Below, piece by piece: positions 18,460-25,732 of a stretch of DNA of 64,000 nucleotides; position 1 is the stretch's first letter; every line of letters starts with the position of its first letter. The position numbers were made by a program, and so were the translations under genes. The notes below the pieces were generated by a model, which searched no databases, had not been told where the DNA came from, and saw nothing but the letters and a program-made list of their open reading frames with translations. This stretch comes from Burkholderia sp. Ax-1719 (lineage in GTDB: Bacteria; Pseudomonadota; Gammaproteobacteria; Burkholderiales; Burkholderiaceae): positions 124,001 to 188,000 of the forward strand of contig NZ_VWWJ01000012.1 of the NCBI RefSeq assembly GCF_011753055.1. The letters run 5' to 3'.

Positions 18460-18483
18460 TCACGATGTCTCGGTGGTACCTGT

Positions 18484-18516
18484 CGCGCCGGGCGGTCTCG
18501 CCGGCGCGCTTTTTTT
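18484..18516 (+). terminator. Intrinsic terminator
   Basis: Eight-pair stem (CGCGCCGG at 18484-18491 with CCGGCGCG at 18501-18508), 9-base loop, followed by seven T at 18510-18516. It ends the acidic-protein transcript before the convergent response-regulator gene. Confidence 0.75.
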
Positions 18517-18539
18517 GGCCCCACACTTGCGGCGTCGGT

Positions 18540-19277
18540 CTAGGCGGATATATCCGCCAGCGCCTCCGGCACCTGCGCCGGATCGGGCACGAACACATAG
18601 CCTTTACCGCGCACGGTATGGATGTAGCGCGGCGCAGTCGGATCCTCTTCGATCACGCGACGCAGCCGCCAGATCGGCACATCGAGACTGCGTTCGCGGA
18701 ATTCACGCGCGTCGCGATGCACGATGTCGTGAATCAGCGTGCGCGTGAGCACCTTGTAGGGATGCGTGGCGAAAATCTTGAGCAGGGCGAATTCGCTTTC
18801 GCGCAGCGGTATCAGGCTCTGCTCGCGCGACAGCGTACGCATCGTGAAGTCGAGTTCGAACGGGCCGAACTGATAGCGCGTACGCACTTCGGGCGCGCTC
18901 GCCGTGGACGGTCCGCGACGCCGCAGGATGTTCTGGATGCGCACCAGCAATTCCTGCGGATCGAAGGGCTTGGGCAGATAGTCGTCCGCGCCCAGCGTGA
19001 GGCCGCGAATGCGGTCGGTCACGCTGCCGCGCGCACTCACGAAAATCACGGGAATATCGTCGCCGGCCGCGCGCAAGGCGGCAATGGCTTCGAGACCGTC
19101 GGTCAGCGGCATCATGATGTCCAGCACGACGATCGAGGGACGTTCGCGTTCGAGGCGGCGCAACAGATGCTTGCCATCGTGCAGGACCGCCGTATCGAAT
19201 TGATGCGAGCGCAGGAAACGGCTCAGCAGATCGCGCACGACGGGATCGTCGTCGACGATAAGGACACAGGGCTTCAT
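18540..19277 (-). CDS. OmpR-family response regulator, no kinase adjacent
   Basis: A 245-residue response regulator with a complete receiver: acidic residues in IVDDD, phospho-acceptor Asp53 (IVVLDIMMPLTDG) and Lys in YLPKPF. The C-terminal winged helix covers about residues 145-235, ending YIHTVRGKGYVFV. No histidine kinase lies beside it, so it is an orphan here. It lies downstream of the MFS genes on the same strand, about 100 bases after the small membrane peptide gene, and may be co-transcribed with them. Confidence 0.92.
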   Translation of the reverse strand: MKPCVLIVDDDPVVRDLLSRFLRSHQFDTAVLHDGKHLLRRLERERPSIVVLDIMMPLTDGLEAIAALRAAGDDIPVIFVSARGSVTDRIRGLTLGADDYLPKPFDPQELLVRIQNILRRRGPSTASAPEVRTRYQFGPFELDFTMRTLSREQSLIPLRESEFALLKIFATHPYKVLTRTLIHDIVHRDAREFRERSLDVPIWRLRRVIEEDPTAPRYIHTVRGKGYVFVPDPAQVPEALADISA

Positions 19278-19373
19278 GCGCGAATTCTATAGCAGCGTCC
19301 GTGCCCGCAAGAGGCCTGTTCCCTTACCCTTCCTTTCCCTGCGCGCGCAACGTTGTTCCAAAAGCTGCAATGT

Positions 19374-19502
19374 TCAGCCGCAAAACGTCAGGCCTGACAA
19401 CAATGCGAGCAGGACGGACGGGGCGAGCCAGCCCGCCAATGCCACGGCGCTCGACACGATCAGTAATACGGCTAGCGTCGCTGCGATCCACGCGGGTTTC
19501 AT
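19374..19502 (-). CDS. Small hydrophobic protein, candidate MFS transporter small subunit
   Basis: A 42-residue peptide, below usual gene-calling size. Its ATG overlaps the MFS stop in an ATGA junction (19502-19499), typical of translational coupling. It starts with a basic residue and carries two hydrophobic stretches (AWIAATLAVLLIVSSAVALA and APSVLLALLSGLTF), so it should insert in the inner membrane. Short single-helix partner peptides adjoining oxalate/formate-type MFS genes are known, and this could be a case. I see no strong ribosome-binding site apart from the coupling, and the ending FCG is unusual. Confidence 0.5.
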   Translation of the reverse strand: MKPAWIAATLAVLLIVSSAVALAGWLAPSVLLALLSGLTFCG

Positions 19503-20728
19503 GCAGGCTGTGCCACGCCACGATGGACGCGCACGACGCGCCGGTCGTCTATCGGCAGATGCAGCAGCCCGGACAGAACGCCCAGCCAGATCGATCCGTA
19601 CCACAGCCATGCATAGGAATGCGTAGCATCGAACACCACACTGCCGAGCCACACGCCAAAGAAGCTGCCAAGCTGATGCCCGAAGAATACGAAGCCAAAC
19701 AGCGTGGCGATATACCGCACGCCAAACACCTGCGCGACGATGCCGTTGGTGAGCGGCACGGTGCCCAGCCACGTCAGCCCCATCACCACCGAAAACGTAT
19801 AGAGACTCGTGGGCGAGAGCGGCAAGGCAATGAACAGCGCCATTGCGGCGGCGCGCACGAAATAGATGCCCGAAAGCAGATATTTACGGCGCAGGAAACC
19901 GCCAGCGTAGCCGCACAGAAACGTGCCCGCCGTATTGGCCAGCGCGATGATCGCCAGCGCCAGGCTCGCTTCGCGCGCGCTCATGCCGCGATCGAGCAGA
20001 TACGCGGGCAGATGCGCGCCGATGAACGCCAACTGGAAACCGCACGCGAAAAAGCCCAGGTTGAGCAGCCAGAAGCCGCGATGCGCGAGCGCTTCCTTGA
20101 CGGCAGCGCGGATCGTGTCGCCCGCATGAAGCTGGGCCGCGTGGTCCTCAGGCCGGTCGCGCAGACAGAACGCGAGCGGTGCGCTCACCAGCATCACCAC
20201 CGCCAGTACGCCGATGGCCGAAGCCCATCCCATCGCGCCAATCATCCCTTGCGCCGCCGGCACCATCCAGAACTGGCCCAGCCCGCCGATGGTGCCCGCC
20301 ACGCCCAGCGCCCAGCCGCGTTTGTCGGCGGGAAAGAGACGCGAGAGCGCGCCATAGATCGCGCCAAATGCGGTGCCCGAGAGCGCAATGCCGATCATCA
20401 CGCCCACGCCGAAGGTGTACACGCCCACCGATGCCGCGTGCGCCATCACCACCAGGCCGAGCGCATAGAGCAGCGCGCCCGTGAAGATCACGCGCGCCGA
20501 CCCAAACCGGTCGGCGATCATGCCGGTAAGCGGCTGGGCGAAGCCCCACAACAGGTTCTGCAAGGCGAGCGCAAAGCCAAAGGTCTCGCGCGTCCAGCCC
20601 CGGTCGAGCGTCACCGGCAGCAGAAATAGCCCCTGCACGTTACGCACGCCCAGCGCCGCGCCCATCACGACACCGCCCGCCACCACCAGCGGCCAGCGCT
20701 GCCGCCATACGTCTTCCGGTCCCCTCAC
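19499..20728 (-). CDS. MFS transporter, monocarboxylate/oxalate-formate-like
   Basis: A 409-residue carrier with about 12 membrane segments. Features include GLFLLPVTLDRGWTRETFGF and LQNLLWGFAQPLTGMIADRF, as in the OFA/monocarboxylate-porter branch of the MFS, and GTAFGAIYGALSRLFPADKR in the middle. Likely cargo is an organic anion. I place the start at GTG 20728, which follows GAGGAG by 6 bases; GTG 20731 is also possible, and an upstream TTG at 20776 lacks support. Downstream, a 42-residue hydrophobic peptide overlaps its stop. A LysR gene lies upstream on the same strand. Confidence 0.85.
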   Translation of the reverse strand: MRGPEDVWRQRWPLVVAGGVVMGAALGVRNVQGLFLLPVTLDRGWTRETFGFALALQNLLWGFAQPLTGMIADRFGSARVIFTGALLYALGLVVMAHAASVGVYTFGVGVMIGIALSGTAFGAIYGALSRLFPADKRGWALGVAGTIGGLGQFWMVPAAQGMIGAMGWASAIGVLAVVMLVSAPLAFCLRDRPEDHAAQLHAGDTIRAAVKEALAHRGFWLLNLGFFACGFQLAFIGAHLPAYLLDRGMSAREASLALAIIALANTAGTFLCGYAGGFLRRKYLLSGIYFVRAAAMALFIALPLSPTSLYTFSVVMGLTWLGTVPLTNGIVAQVFGVRYIATLFGFVFFGHQLGSFFGVWLGSVVFDATHSYAWLWYGSIWLGVLSGLLHLPIDDRRVVRVHRGVAQPA

Positions 20729-20804
20729 CACGGTCTCCTCGATGCCCTCGCCTTGCAGGCAGTAGAGCGCGAGCAAGGGAATCGCTCAAGTGAGTTTTCG
20801 GCGG

Positions 20805-20833
20805 CCTTCGCATGCGTGCCGTGCATGCGAAGG
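20805..20833. repeat. 11-bp inverted repeat after the lysR gene
   Basis: CCTTCGCATGC (20805-20815) and GCATGCGAAGG (20823-20833) form a perfect stem with a 7-base loop. It lies 10 bases past the stop of the minus-strand lysR gene and before the MFS start. No T-run on either side, so it may be a weak terminator or a binding site. Confidence 0.6.
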
Positions 20834-20843
20834 AGGACGTGCC

Positions 20844-21749
20844 TCAGCCCGTGCGGGCCTCGTCCATGATCCAGTCGACGACAGCGCTTACGTCGGCGCG
20901 TGCCGAAGCATCCGATTGATGGAGCCAGTACGCGTAACCGGTCGGTTCGCCCGGCGCGCCAATCGCCACGAGCCGCCCGTCCGCCAGCATCGGCCCGACC
21001 AGCGCCAGGCGGCCGAGCGCGATGCCGCGTCCCGCGAGCGCGGCCTGGATCACCTGATCGTAGCGATTAAAGCGCAGCACGCCGCGCGCGGGCTGCCCTT
21101 CGAGGCCGAGCGCGCCAAGGTGGTCGGGCCAGCGCAGCATCGGACGGCGCGGGCCGTCGAATTCGAGCAGCACGTGACGCGCGAGCGTGGCGGCGTCGAG
21201 CGTTGCGACGCCCAGCGACGGATGCGCCACCGGCATCACGTATTCCTCGTAGAGCCGGTGCGCCGTGGCGAACGCGCCGGGCGAGGCGTTTGCGGGCGCA
21301 TAGCGCAGGGCGAGGTCGATGCCGCCGGCGCGCAGGTCGAGCACCTTGTCGGTGGCGGCGACGCGCAGATCGATCCCGGGATGGCGATCCTGTAGCGCGC
21401 CCAGACGCGGCAACAGCCAGAGCCCCGCCACGCCCAGGCTCGCGGTAATCGTCACGGGCTGGCGCACGCGCGGCTGCATCAACGCATCGACGACGTCCTG
21501 TAGTTGCGCGACCGCGCCCTCGGCGGCGCGAAACAGGCGCTCGCCTTCGGGCGTGAACGTGATCGAGCGGTAGCCGCGATTGAGCAGGCGCACGCCCAGT
21601 TGCGTTTCGAGCGCGTTGACCTGGCGGCTCACGGCGGACTGCGTGAGGCACAGATCCTCGGCGGCGAGCGTGATGCTCATGCGCCGCCCCACGGCCACGA
21701 AGCCGCGGATGAAGTCGAGCGACGGCAGTTTGACGAGCGGAATTGACAT
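20844..21749 (-). CDS. LysR-family transcriptional regulator, GcvA-like
   Basis: A 301-residue LysR-type regulator. The N-terminal helix-turn-helix (LPSLDFIRGFVAVGRRMSIT, then LCLTQSAVSRQVNALE) is of the GcvA branch, followed by the co-inducer domain from about residue 92. It is divergent from the hydrolase gene at 21844 (94 bases between starts) and is upstream of the MFS gene on its own strand; either could be the target. Confidence 0.92.
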   Translation of the reverse strand: MSIPLVKLPSLDFIRGFVAVGRRMSITLAAEDLCLTQSAVSRQVNALETQLGVRLLNRGYRSITFTPEGERLFRAAEGAVAQLQDVVDALMQPRVRQPVTITASLGVAGLWLLPRLGALQDRHPGIDLRVAATDKVLDLRAGGIDLALRYAPANASPGAFATAHRLYEEYVMPVAHPSLGVATLDAATLARHVLLEFDGPRRPMLRWPDHLGALGLEGQPARGVLRFNRYDQVIQAALAGRGIALGRLALVGPMLADGRLVAIGAPGEPTGYAYWLHQSDASARADVSAVVDWIMDEARTG

Positions 21750-21843
21750 GCGCGCACCTCATGCGAACGATGCACGAAGATTGATTGAGCGCGGCGCGCG
21801 GGTCAAGTCCAATGACGGATGACTTCCCACTTCCTGCGTCCTG

Positions 21844-22773
21844 ATGAACGATTGCCAACCCGCGCCGCTCACCTTGCACGCCGCCGACGGCTTCAGACTG
21901 GGCGGCTACGTCTGGCGGCATCCCCAAAGCGACCTGAATGGCGAACCCCGCGCGCTCGCCATCATCAATGCCGCGACTTCGGTGCGCTGTCGCTATTACT
22001 TCCGCTTTGCGGCGTGGCTGCATCGGCACGGCTGGGATGTGCTGGTCTACGACTATCGCGGAATCGGCGAATCGCGGCCCGCGCGGCTTGCCGATCTCGA
22101 CGCCAACTGGCTCGACTGGGGCGAGCGCGATTTCGAAGCCGCGCTGCGCTACGCGCACCTGGCGTTTCCCGGTCAACCAGTCGATGTGGTCGCGCATAGC
22201 ATCGGCGGCTTCGTGACCGGGCTTGCGCCGTCAGCCGCGATGATCCGTCGGGTGTTCACGGTCGGCGCGCAATACGCGCACTGGCGAGACTACGCGCCGC
22301 GCAGCCGCCTGCCGATGCTGCTCAAGTGGCATGTTGCGATGCCCTTGCTGGCGTATGTGTGCGGTTACTTTCCGGCGGCGCGTCTCGGCTGGATGGAAGA
22401 TACGCCGCGCGGTGTCGCGCTTTCATGGAGCCGTAGCCGGGCGCGCTTCGAGGACACGTATGCGCGCGCGCCCATCGCCCGTTCGCCCGAGGCACGCGCG
22501 GCGCTGGTGCGTCGCCTGGCGGCCTTCACCGCGCCAATCCTCGCCGTGAGCATCACCGACGATCCCTTCGGCACTATTGCCGCCATCGAGCGGCTTTTGC
22601 GCTATTTCACGCGCGCGCCGCACGTGCATCTGCGCGTCGCGCCCGCTCAGATCGGCGTAGAAGCAATCGGACATTTCGCGTTCTTCCATAGCCGTTTCGA
22701 AACCCAGCTCTGGCCGCTCGCGCTGCACTGGCTGCGCACGGGCGCGCCCTCGCCCAAATACGTCGCAGCATGA
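21844..22773 (+). CDS. Alpha/beta-hydrolase
   Basis: A 309-residue alpha/beta-hydrolase. The nucleophile elbow is AHSIGG (Ser119), preceded by VLVYDYRGIGESRP typical of strand 4 and its loop. A late Asp (SITDDPFG) and His277 (AIGHFAFF) fit the other triad positions. There is no signal peptide, so it acts in the cytosol, probably as an esterase or lipase-like enzyme. It is divergent from a LysR gene and followed 71 bases later by an epoxide hydrolase-like gene. Confidence 0.82.
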   Translation: MNDCQPAPLTLHAADGFRLGGYVWRHPQSDLNGEPRALAIINAATSVRCRYYFRFAAWLHRHGWDVLVYDYRGIGESRPARLADLDANWLDWGERDFEAALRYAHLAFPGQPVDVVAHSIGGFVTGLAPSAAMIRRVFTVGAQYAHWRDYAPRSRLPMLLKWHVAMPLLAYVCGYFPAARLGWMEDTPRGVALSWSRSRARFEDTYARAPIARSPEARAALVRRLAAFTAPILAVSITDDPFGTIAAIERLLRYFTRAPHVHLRVAPAQIGVEAIGHFAFFHSRFETQLWPLALHWLRTGAPSPKYVAA

Positions 22774-22844
22774 AATAGATCGACCGTTCTTTTTAAGACA
22801 AATTCTGCTATCGTGCGTGGGCAGCGACCCACCGAGGAGCCTTC

Positions 22845-23837
22845 ATGAGCGCATCATTCGCCCACCGTTACGCCTACACCAACGGTATCCGCATGCACTA
22901 CGTCGAGCACGGCGAAGGACCGCTCGTGCTGCTTTGCCATGGCTGGCCCGAATCCTGGTACTCGTGGCGGCATCAGATCGAGGCGATCGCCGCCGCTGGC
23001 TTTCGCGTGGTCGCGCCCGACCAGCGCGGTTACGGCGACACGGAAGCGCCGCTCGATACCGCCTCGTACGACATCCTCAATCTCAGCGGCGATCTGGTCG
23101 GCCTTGTGCATGCGCTCGGCGAAACGCACGCGATCCTGGCCGGGCACGACTGGGGCTCGATTGTGACGGCCACCGCCGCGCTGCTGCGCCCCGATATGTT
23201 CCGCGCGCTTGCGTTGCTGAGCGTGCCGTATCTGCCGCGCTCGCGCGTGCGTCCGGCCGCGTATTTCCAGACCCACACGCTGGAAAAGCACTTCTATCAG
23301 GAGTATTTCCAGCAACCTGGGCGCGTCGAACGCGAACTCGAAGCGGATATCCGCCACTCGCTGCTGGGCATCTACTACACGGCGGGTGGCGAGAGCCGGC
23401 GTCATCCGGAACATCGGCGCAAGGGTTTTATCGGCTTCGAAAAGAACATGCGTTTCGTCGATAGCCTTGCGTATCCGGACACGCTGCCGGGCTGGCTGTC
23501 CGCCGCCGATCTCGACACCTTCGCCGCGCAGTTCGCGACCAGCGGCTTTCGCGGTTCGATCGACTGGTATCGCAATCTCGATCGCAACTGGGCGCTCACG
23601 CCTTTCCTCGACGGCGCGCGCATCCAGCAGCCAACGCTGTTCGTCGCGGGCGAGCAGGACGGCGTGATCCACATGATGGCGAAGGCCTACGAGCAGTTGC
23701 AGGACCACGTGCCGCGACTGACGAAGAAGGTGCTGCTGCCCGAAGCCGGACACTGGATCCAGCAGGAGCGTCCCGAGGAAGTGAACGCGCTGCTGCTGGA
23801 GTTTCTGCGCGACGCGGCGGTGCAGAACCCGCGCTAG
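22845..23837 (+). CDS. Epoxide hydrolase-like alpha/beta-hydrolase
   Basis: A 330-residue enzyme with epoxide-hydrolase features: the oxyanion motif HGWPESWYSWRHQI (residues 32-45), nucleophile Asp102 in AGHDWGS, and a terminal His303 in EAGHWIQQE. A cap-domain region lies near residues 130-230. Soluble epoxide hydrolases convert epoxides to diols using water; haloalkane dehalogenases share the fold but the Tyr-rich cap and HGWP favour epoxide hydrolysis. The ATG at 22845 is preceded by GAGGAG. A strong terminator follows at 23863. Confidence 0.87.
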   Translation: MSASFAHRYAYTNGIRMHYVEHGEGPLVLLCHGWPESWYSWRHQIEAIAAAGFRVVAPDQRGYGDTEAPLDTASYDILNLSGDLVGLVHALGETHAILAGHDWGSIVTATAALLRPDMFRALALLSVPYLPRSRVRPAAYFQTHTLEKHFYQEYFQQPGRVERELEADIRHSLLGIYYTAGGESRRHPEHRRKGFIGFEKNMRFVDSLAYPDTLPGWLSAADLDTFAAQFATSGFRGSIDWYRNLDRNWALTPFLDGARIQQPTLFVAGEQDGVIHMMAKAYEQLQDHVPRLTKKVLLPEAGHWIQQERPEEVNALLLEFLRDAAVQNPR

Positions 23838-23862
23838 ATCCAGTGGTGGCACAAGGAGGGGG

Positions 23863-23889
23863 AAAGGGGGACGCCCAGTCCCCCTTTTT
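23863..23889 (+). terminator. Intrinsic terminator after the epoxide hydrolase gene
   Basis: Ten-pair perfect stem AAAGGGGGAC (23863-23872) with GTCCCCCTTT (23878-23887), loop GCCCA, and a T-run that continues the stem. It isolates the hydrolase gene from the iron-signalling operon. Confidence 0.85.
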
Positions 23890-23930
23890 ACATTTCCGAA
23901 ATTGTTGCGCAAACCGTAACATCAGGATAT

Positions 23931-23949
23931 AAATGCAAATCATTCGTAT
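23931..23949 (+). promoter_or_regulatory. Fur-box-like site upstream of the sigma factor gene
   Basis: AAATGCAAATCATTCGTAT matches the Fur box pattern GATAATGATAATCATTATC in most central positions. It lies 63 bases before the sigma-factor ATG, where Fur could repress the operon in iron-rich conditions. Confidence 0.65.
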
Positions 23950-24011
23950 TCCGGCAGCATAAAAAGGCCGACTGCACCGGTCAGCGGCGCGGGAAAAAAG
24001 GGGTTTGCTCG

Positions 24012-24527
24012 ATGTCCGCCGTCCTGATCGACGCGCAACAGCAGGTGCACGCGCTCTATCGCGACCATCACGGCTGGCTGCATGGCTGGCTGCGCCGCAA
24101 GCTCGGCGACGCCTTCGAGGCCGCCGACCTCGCGCACGATACCTTTCTGCGCATCCTGAGCGCCCACGAGCGCCTCGGGGCGCCCGACCTGATCGAGCCG
24201 CGCGCCTACCTCACCACCGTTGCGCGCCGCGTGCTGCTCAATCACTACCGGCGGCTGTCGCTCGAACAGGCCTTTCTCGCCGCGCTCGCGCAGTTGCCGG
24301 AACCGCAGGCGCCGTCCACGGAAGAGCGCCTCGTGATCCTCGAAACGCTCCATGAAGTCGATGCGATGCTCGACAGCCTCGCGCCCAAGGCGCGCATGGC
24401 CTTCCTGCTCGCGCAGCTCGAAGGGCTGACGTACGCCGAGATCGCCGAACGCCTGCAAGTGAGCGTTCGCACCATCAAGCGTTATATGGCGGATGCGTTC
24501 GAAGCCTGTCTGATGATGGCGCTGTGA
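24012..24527 (+). CDS. ECF sigma factor, FecI-like
   Basis: A 171-residue extracytoplasmic-function sigma factor. Region 2 is seen in LYRDHHGWLHGWLRRKLG and AADLAHDTFLRIL; region 4 in ARMAFLLAQLEGLTYAEIAE and LQVSVRTIKRYM. It matches the FecI group that transcribes TonB-receptor genes after an outer-membrane signal. The stop overlaps the GTG start of the FecR-like gene (GTGA). A Fur-box-like site is upstream, so low iron should induce it. Confidence 0.94.
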   Translation: MSAVLIDAQQQVHALYRDHHGWLHGWLRRKLGDAFEAADLAHDTFLRILSAHERLGAPDLIEPRAYLTTVARRVLLNHYRRLSLEQAFLAALAQLPEPQAPSTEERLVILETLHEVDAMLDSLAPKARMAFLLAQLEGLTYAEIAERLQVSVRTIKRYMADAFEACLMMAL

Positions 24528-25594
24528 ACGCACGCCTCGAAAACGGCACGAGCCATGCCGCCGACGACGATCATCGTCCGCTCGAACGGGCCGTCGCGCG
24601 CGCGGCGGCCGAGTGGCTCGTGCGTCTCGCCGATAACCCCACGCCCGAGGAAATCGACGCCTGCACGCGCTGGCGCGCGGCGAACCCGGAGCATGCGCGT
24701 GCATGGCGGCGCGCCGAACGCCTGAACGCGAAGTTCGACGTGCTGCCCGCGAAGGTCGGCATGTCGGCGCTGGCGCGAGCCGAGCGCGGCAAACCGCGCG
24801 CTGGCATCGATCACGCACGTCGCCGCGCTGCGCTCAAGACCCTGAGCCTGCTGCTGGTCGCGGGGCCGACCGGCTGGCTCGCGTGGCGCACGACGCCGTG
24901 GCTTGTCTGGTGCGCCGACGCGCGCACCGGCACAGGCGAGCGCCGCACGCTGGTGCTCGCCGACGGCACGCGTGTGGAACTGAACACGGCCACCGCGCTC
25001 GACGTGGCCTTCGACGCGCGCGAACGCCGCGTGCGGCTGGACCAGGGCGAAATCCTCGTCGATACCGCGCCCGATCCGCAAGCGCCCGCGCGGCCCTTCA
25101 TCGTGCAGACCGACGACGGCCGCATCCGCGCGCTCGGCACCCGCTTCGTGGTGCGCGACGCGCATGACCTGCGCGGCAACGGCGGCACGCAGGTGGCCGT
25201 TTTCCATGGCGCGGTGGAAGTGACGCCCGCCGACGCGCCGCATCTCGCGCGCATCGTCGCCGCAGGGCAGGAAACGCGCTTCACCGCCGACAGCATCGAC
25301 CCGATCACGAGTACCGATCCGCACGGCTCGGACTGGACGCGCGGCGTGCTGTTCGCGCAGCGCGTGCGTCTGGCCGATTTCCTCGCCGAATTGAGCCGCT
25401 ATCGTCCGGGGCTCGTGCGCTGCGATCCCGCGGTCGCGGACCTGCCTATTTCCGGCGCCTTCCAGCTCGCCGATACCGACAACATCCTCGCCGCCCTGCC
25501 CGAGACGCTGCCCGTCCAGGTGATCTGGCGCACGCGCTACTGGGTGACGGTCGTGGCGGGTCCGCAGCCCGGGCAAACGGGCAGCGCGGCCTGA
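24524..25594 (+). CDS. FecR-type anti-sigma/sigma regulator
   Basis: A 356-residue inner-membrane regulator. It has an N-terminal cytosolic DUF4880 segment (AAEWLVRLADNPTPEEIDAC), one membrane span near residues 103-122 (LSLLLVAGPTGWLAWRTTPW), the periplasmic FecR domain (RTLVLADGTRVELNTATALD) and a C-terminal STN-like segment (LPISGAFQLADTDNILAALP). It relays the ligand-bound state of the TonB receptor to the sigma factor. It starts with GTG overlapping the sigma gene stop. Confidence 0.93.
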   Translation: MNARLENGTSHAADDDHRPLERAVARAAAEWLVRLADNPTPEEIDACTRWRAANPEHARAWRRAERLNAKFDVLPAKVGMSALARAERGKPRAGIDHARRRAALKTLSLLLVAGPTGWLAWRTTPWLVWCADARTGTGERRTLVLADGTRVELNTATALDVAFDARERRVRLDQGEILVDTAPDPQAPARPFIVQTDDGRIRALGTRFVVRDAHDLRGNGGTQVAVFHGAVEVTPADAPHLARIVAAGQETRFTADSIDPITSTDPHGSDWTRGVLFAQRVRLADFLAELSRYRPGLVRCDPAVADLPISGAFQLADTDNILAALPETLPVQVIWRTRYWVTVVAGPQPGQTGSAA

Positions 25595-25732
25595 CTTTTT
25601 CCTGCTCCCGGCGCGATTAAAAAAAATCTGCGCGCCCGTGTCCCCTTTCCTGATTTCGCGTGTCAAGCACGTATCTGCACGTATTTGTACGCGTCAACCG
25701 ATTCAACACACACTGCCTGATCAGGAGTTTCC

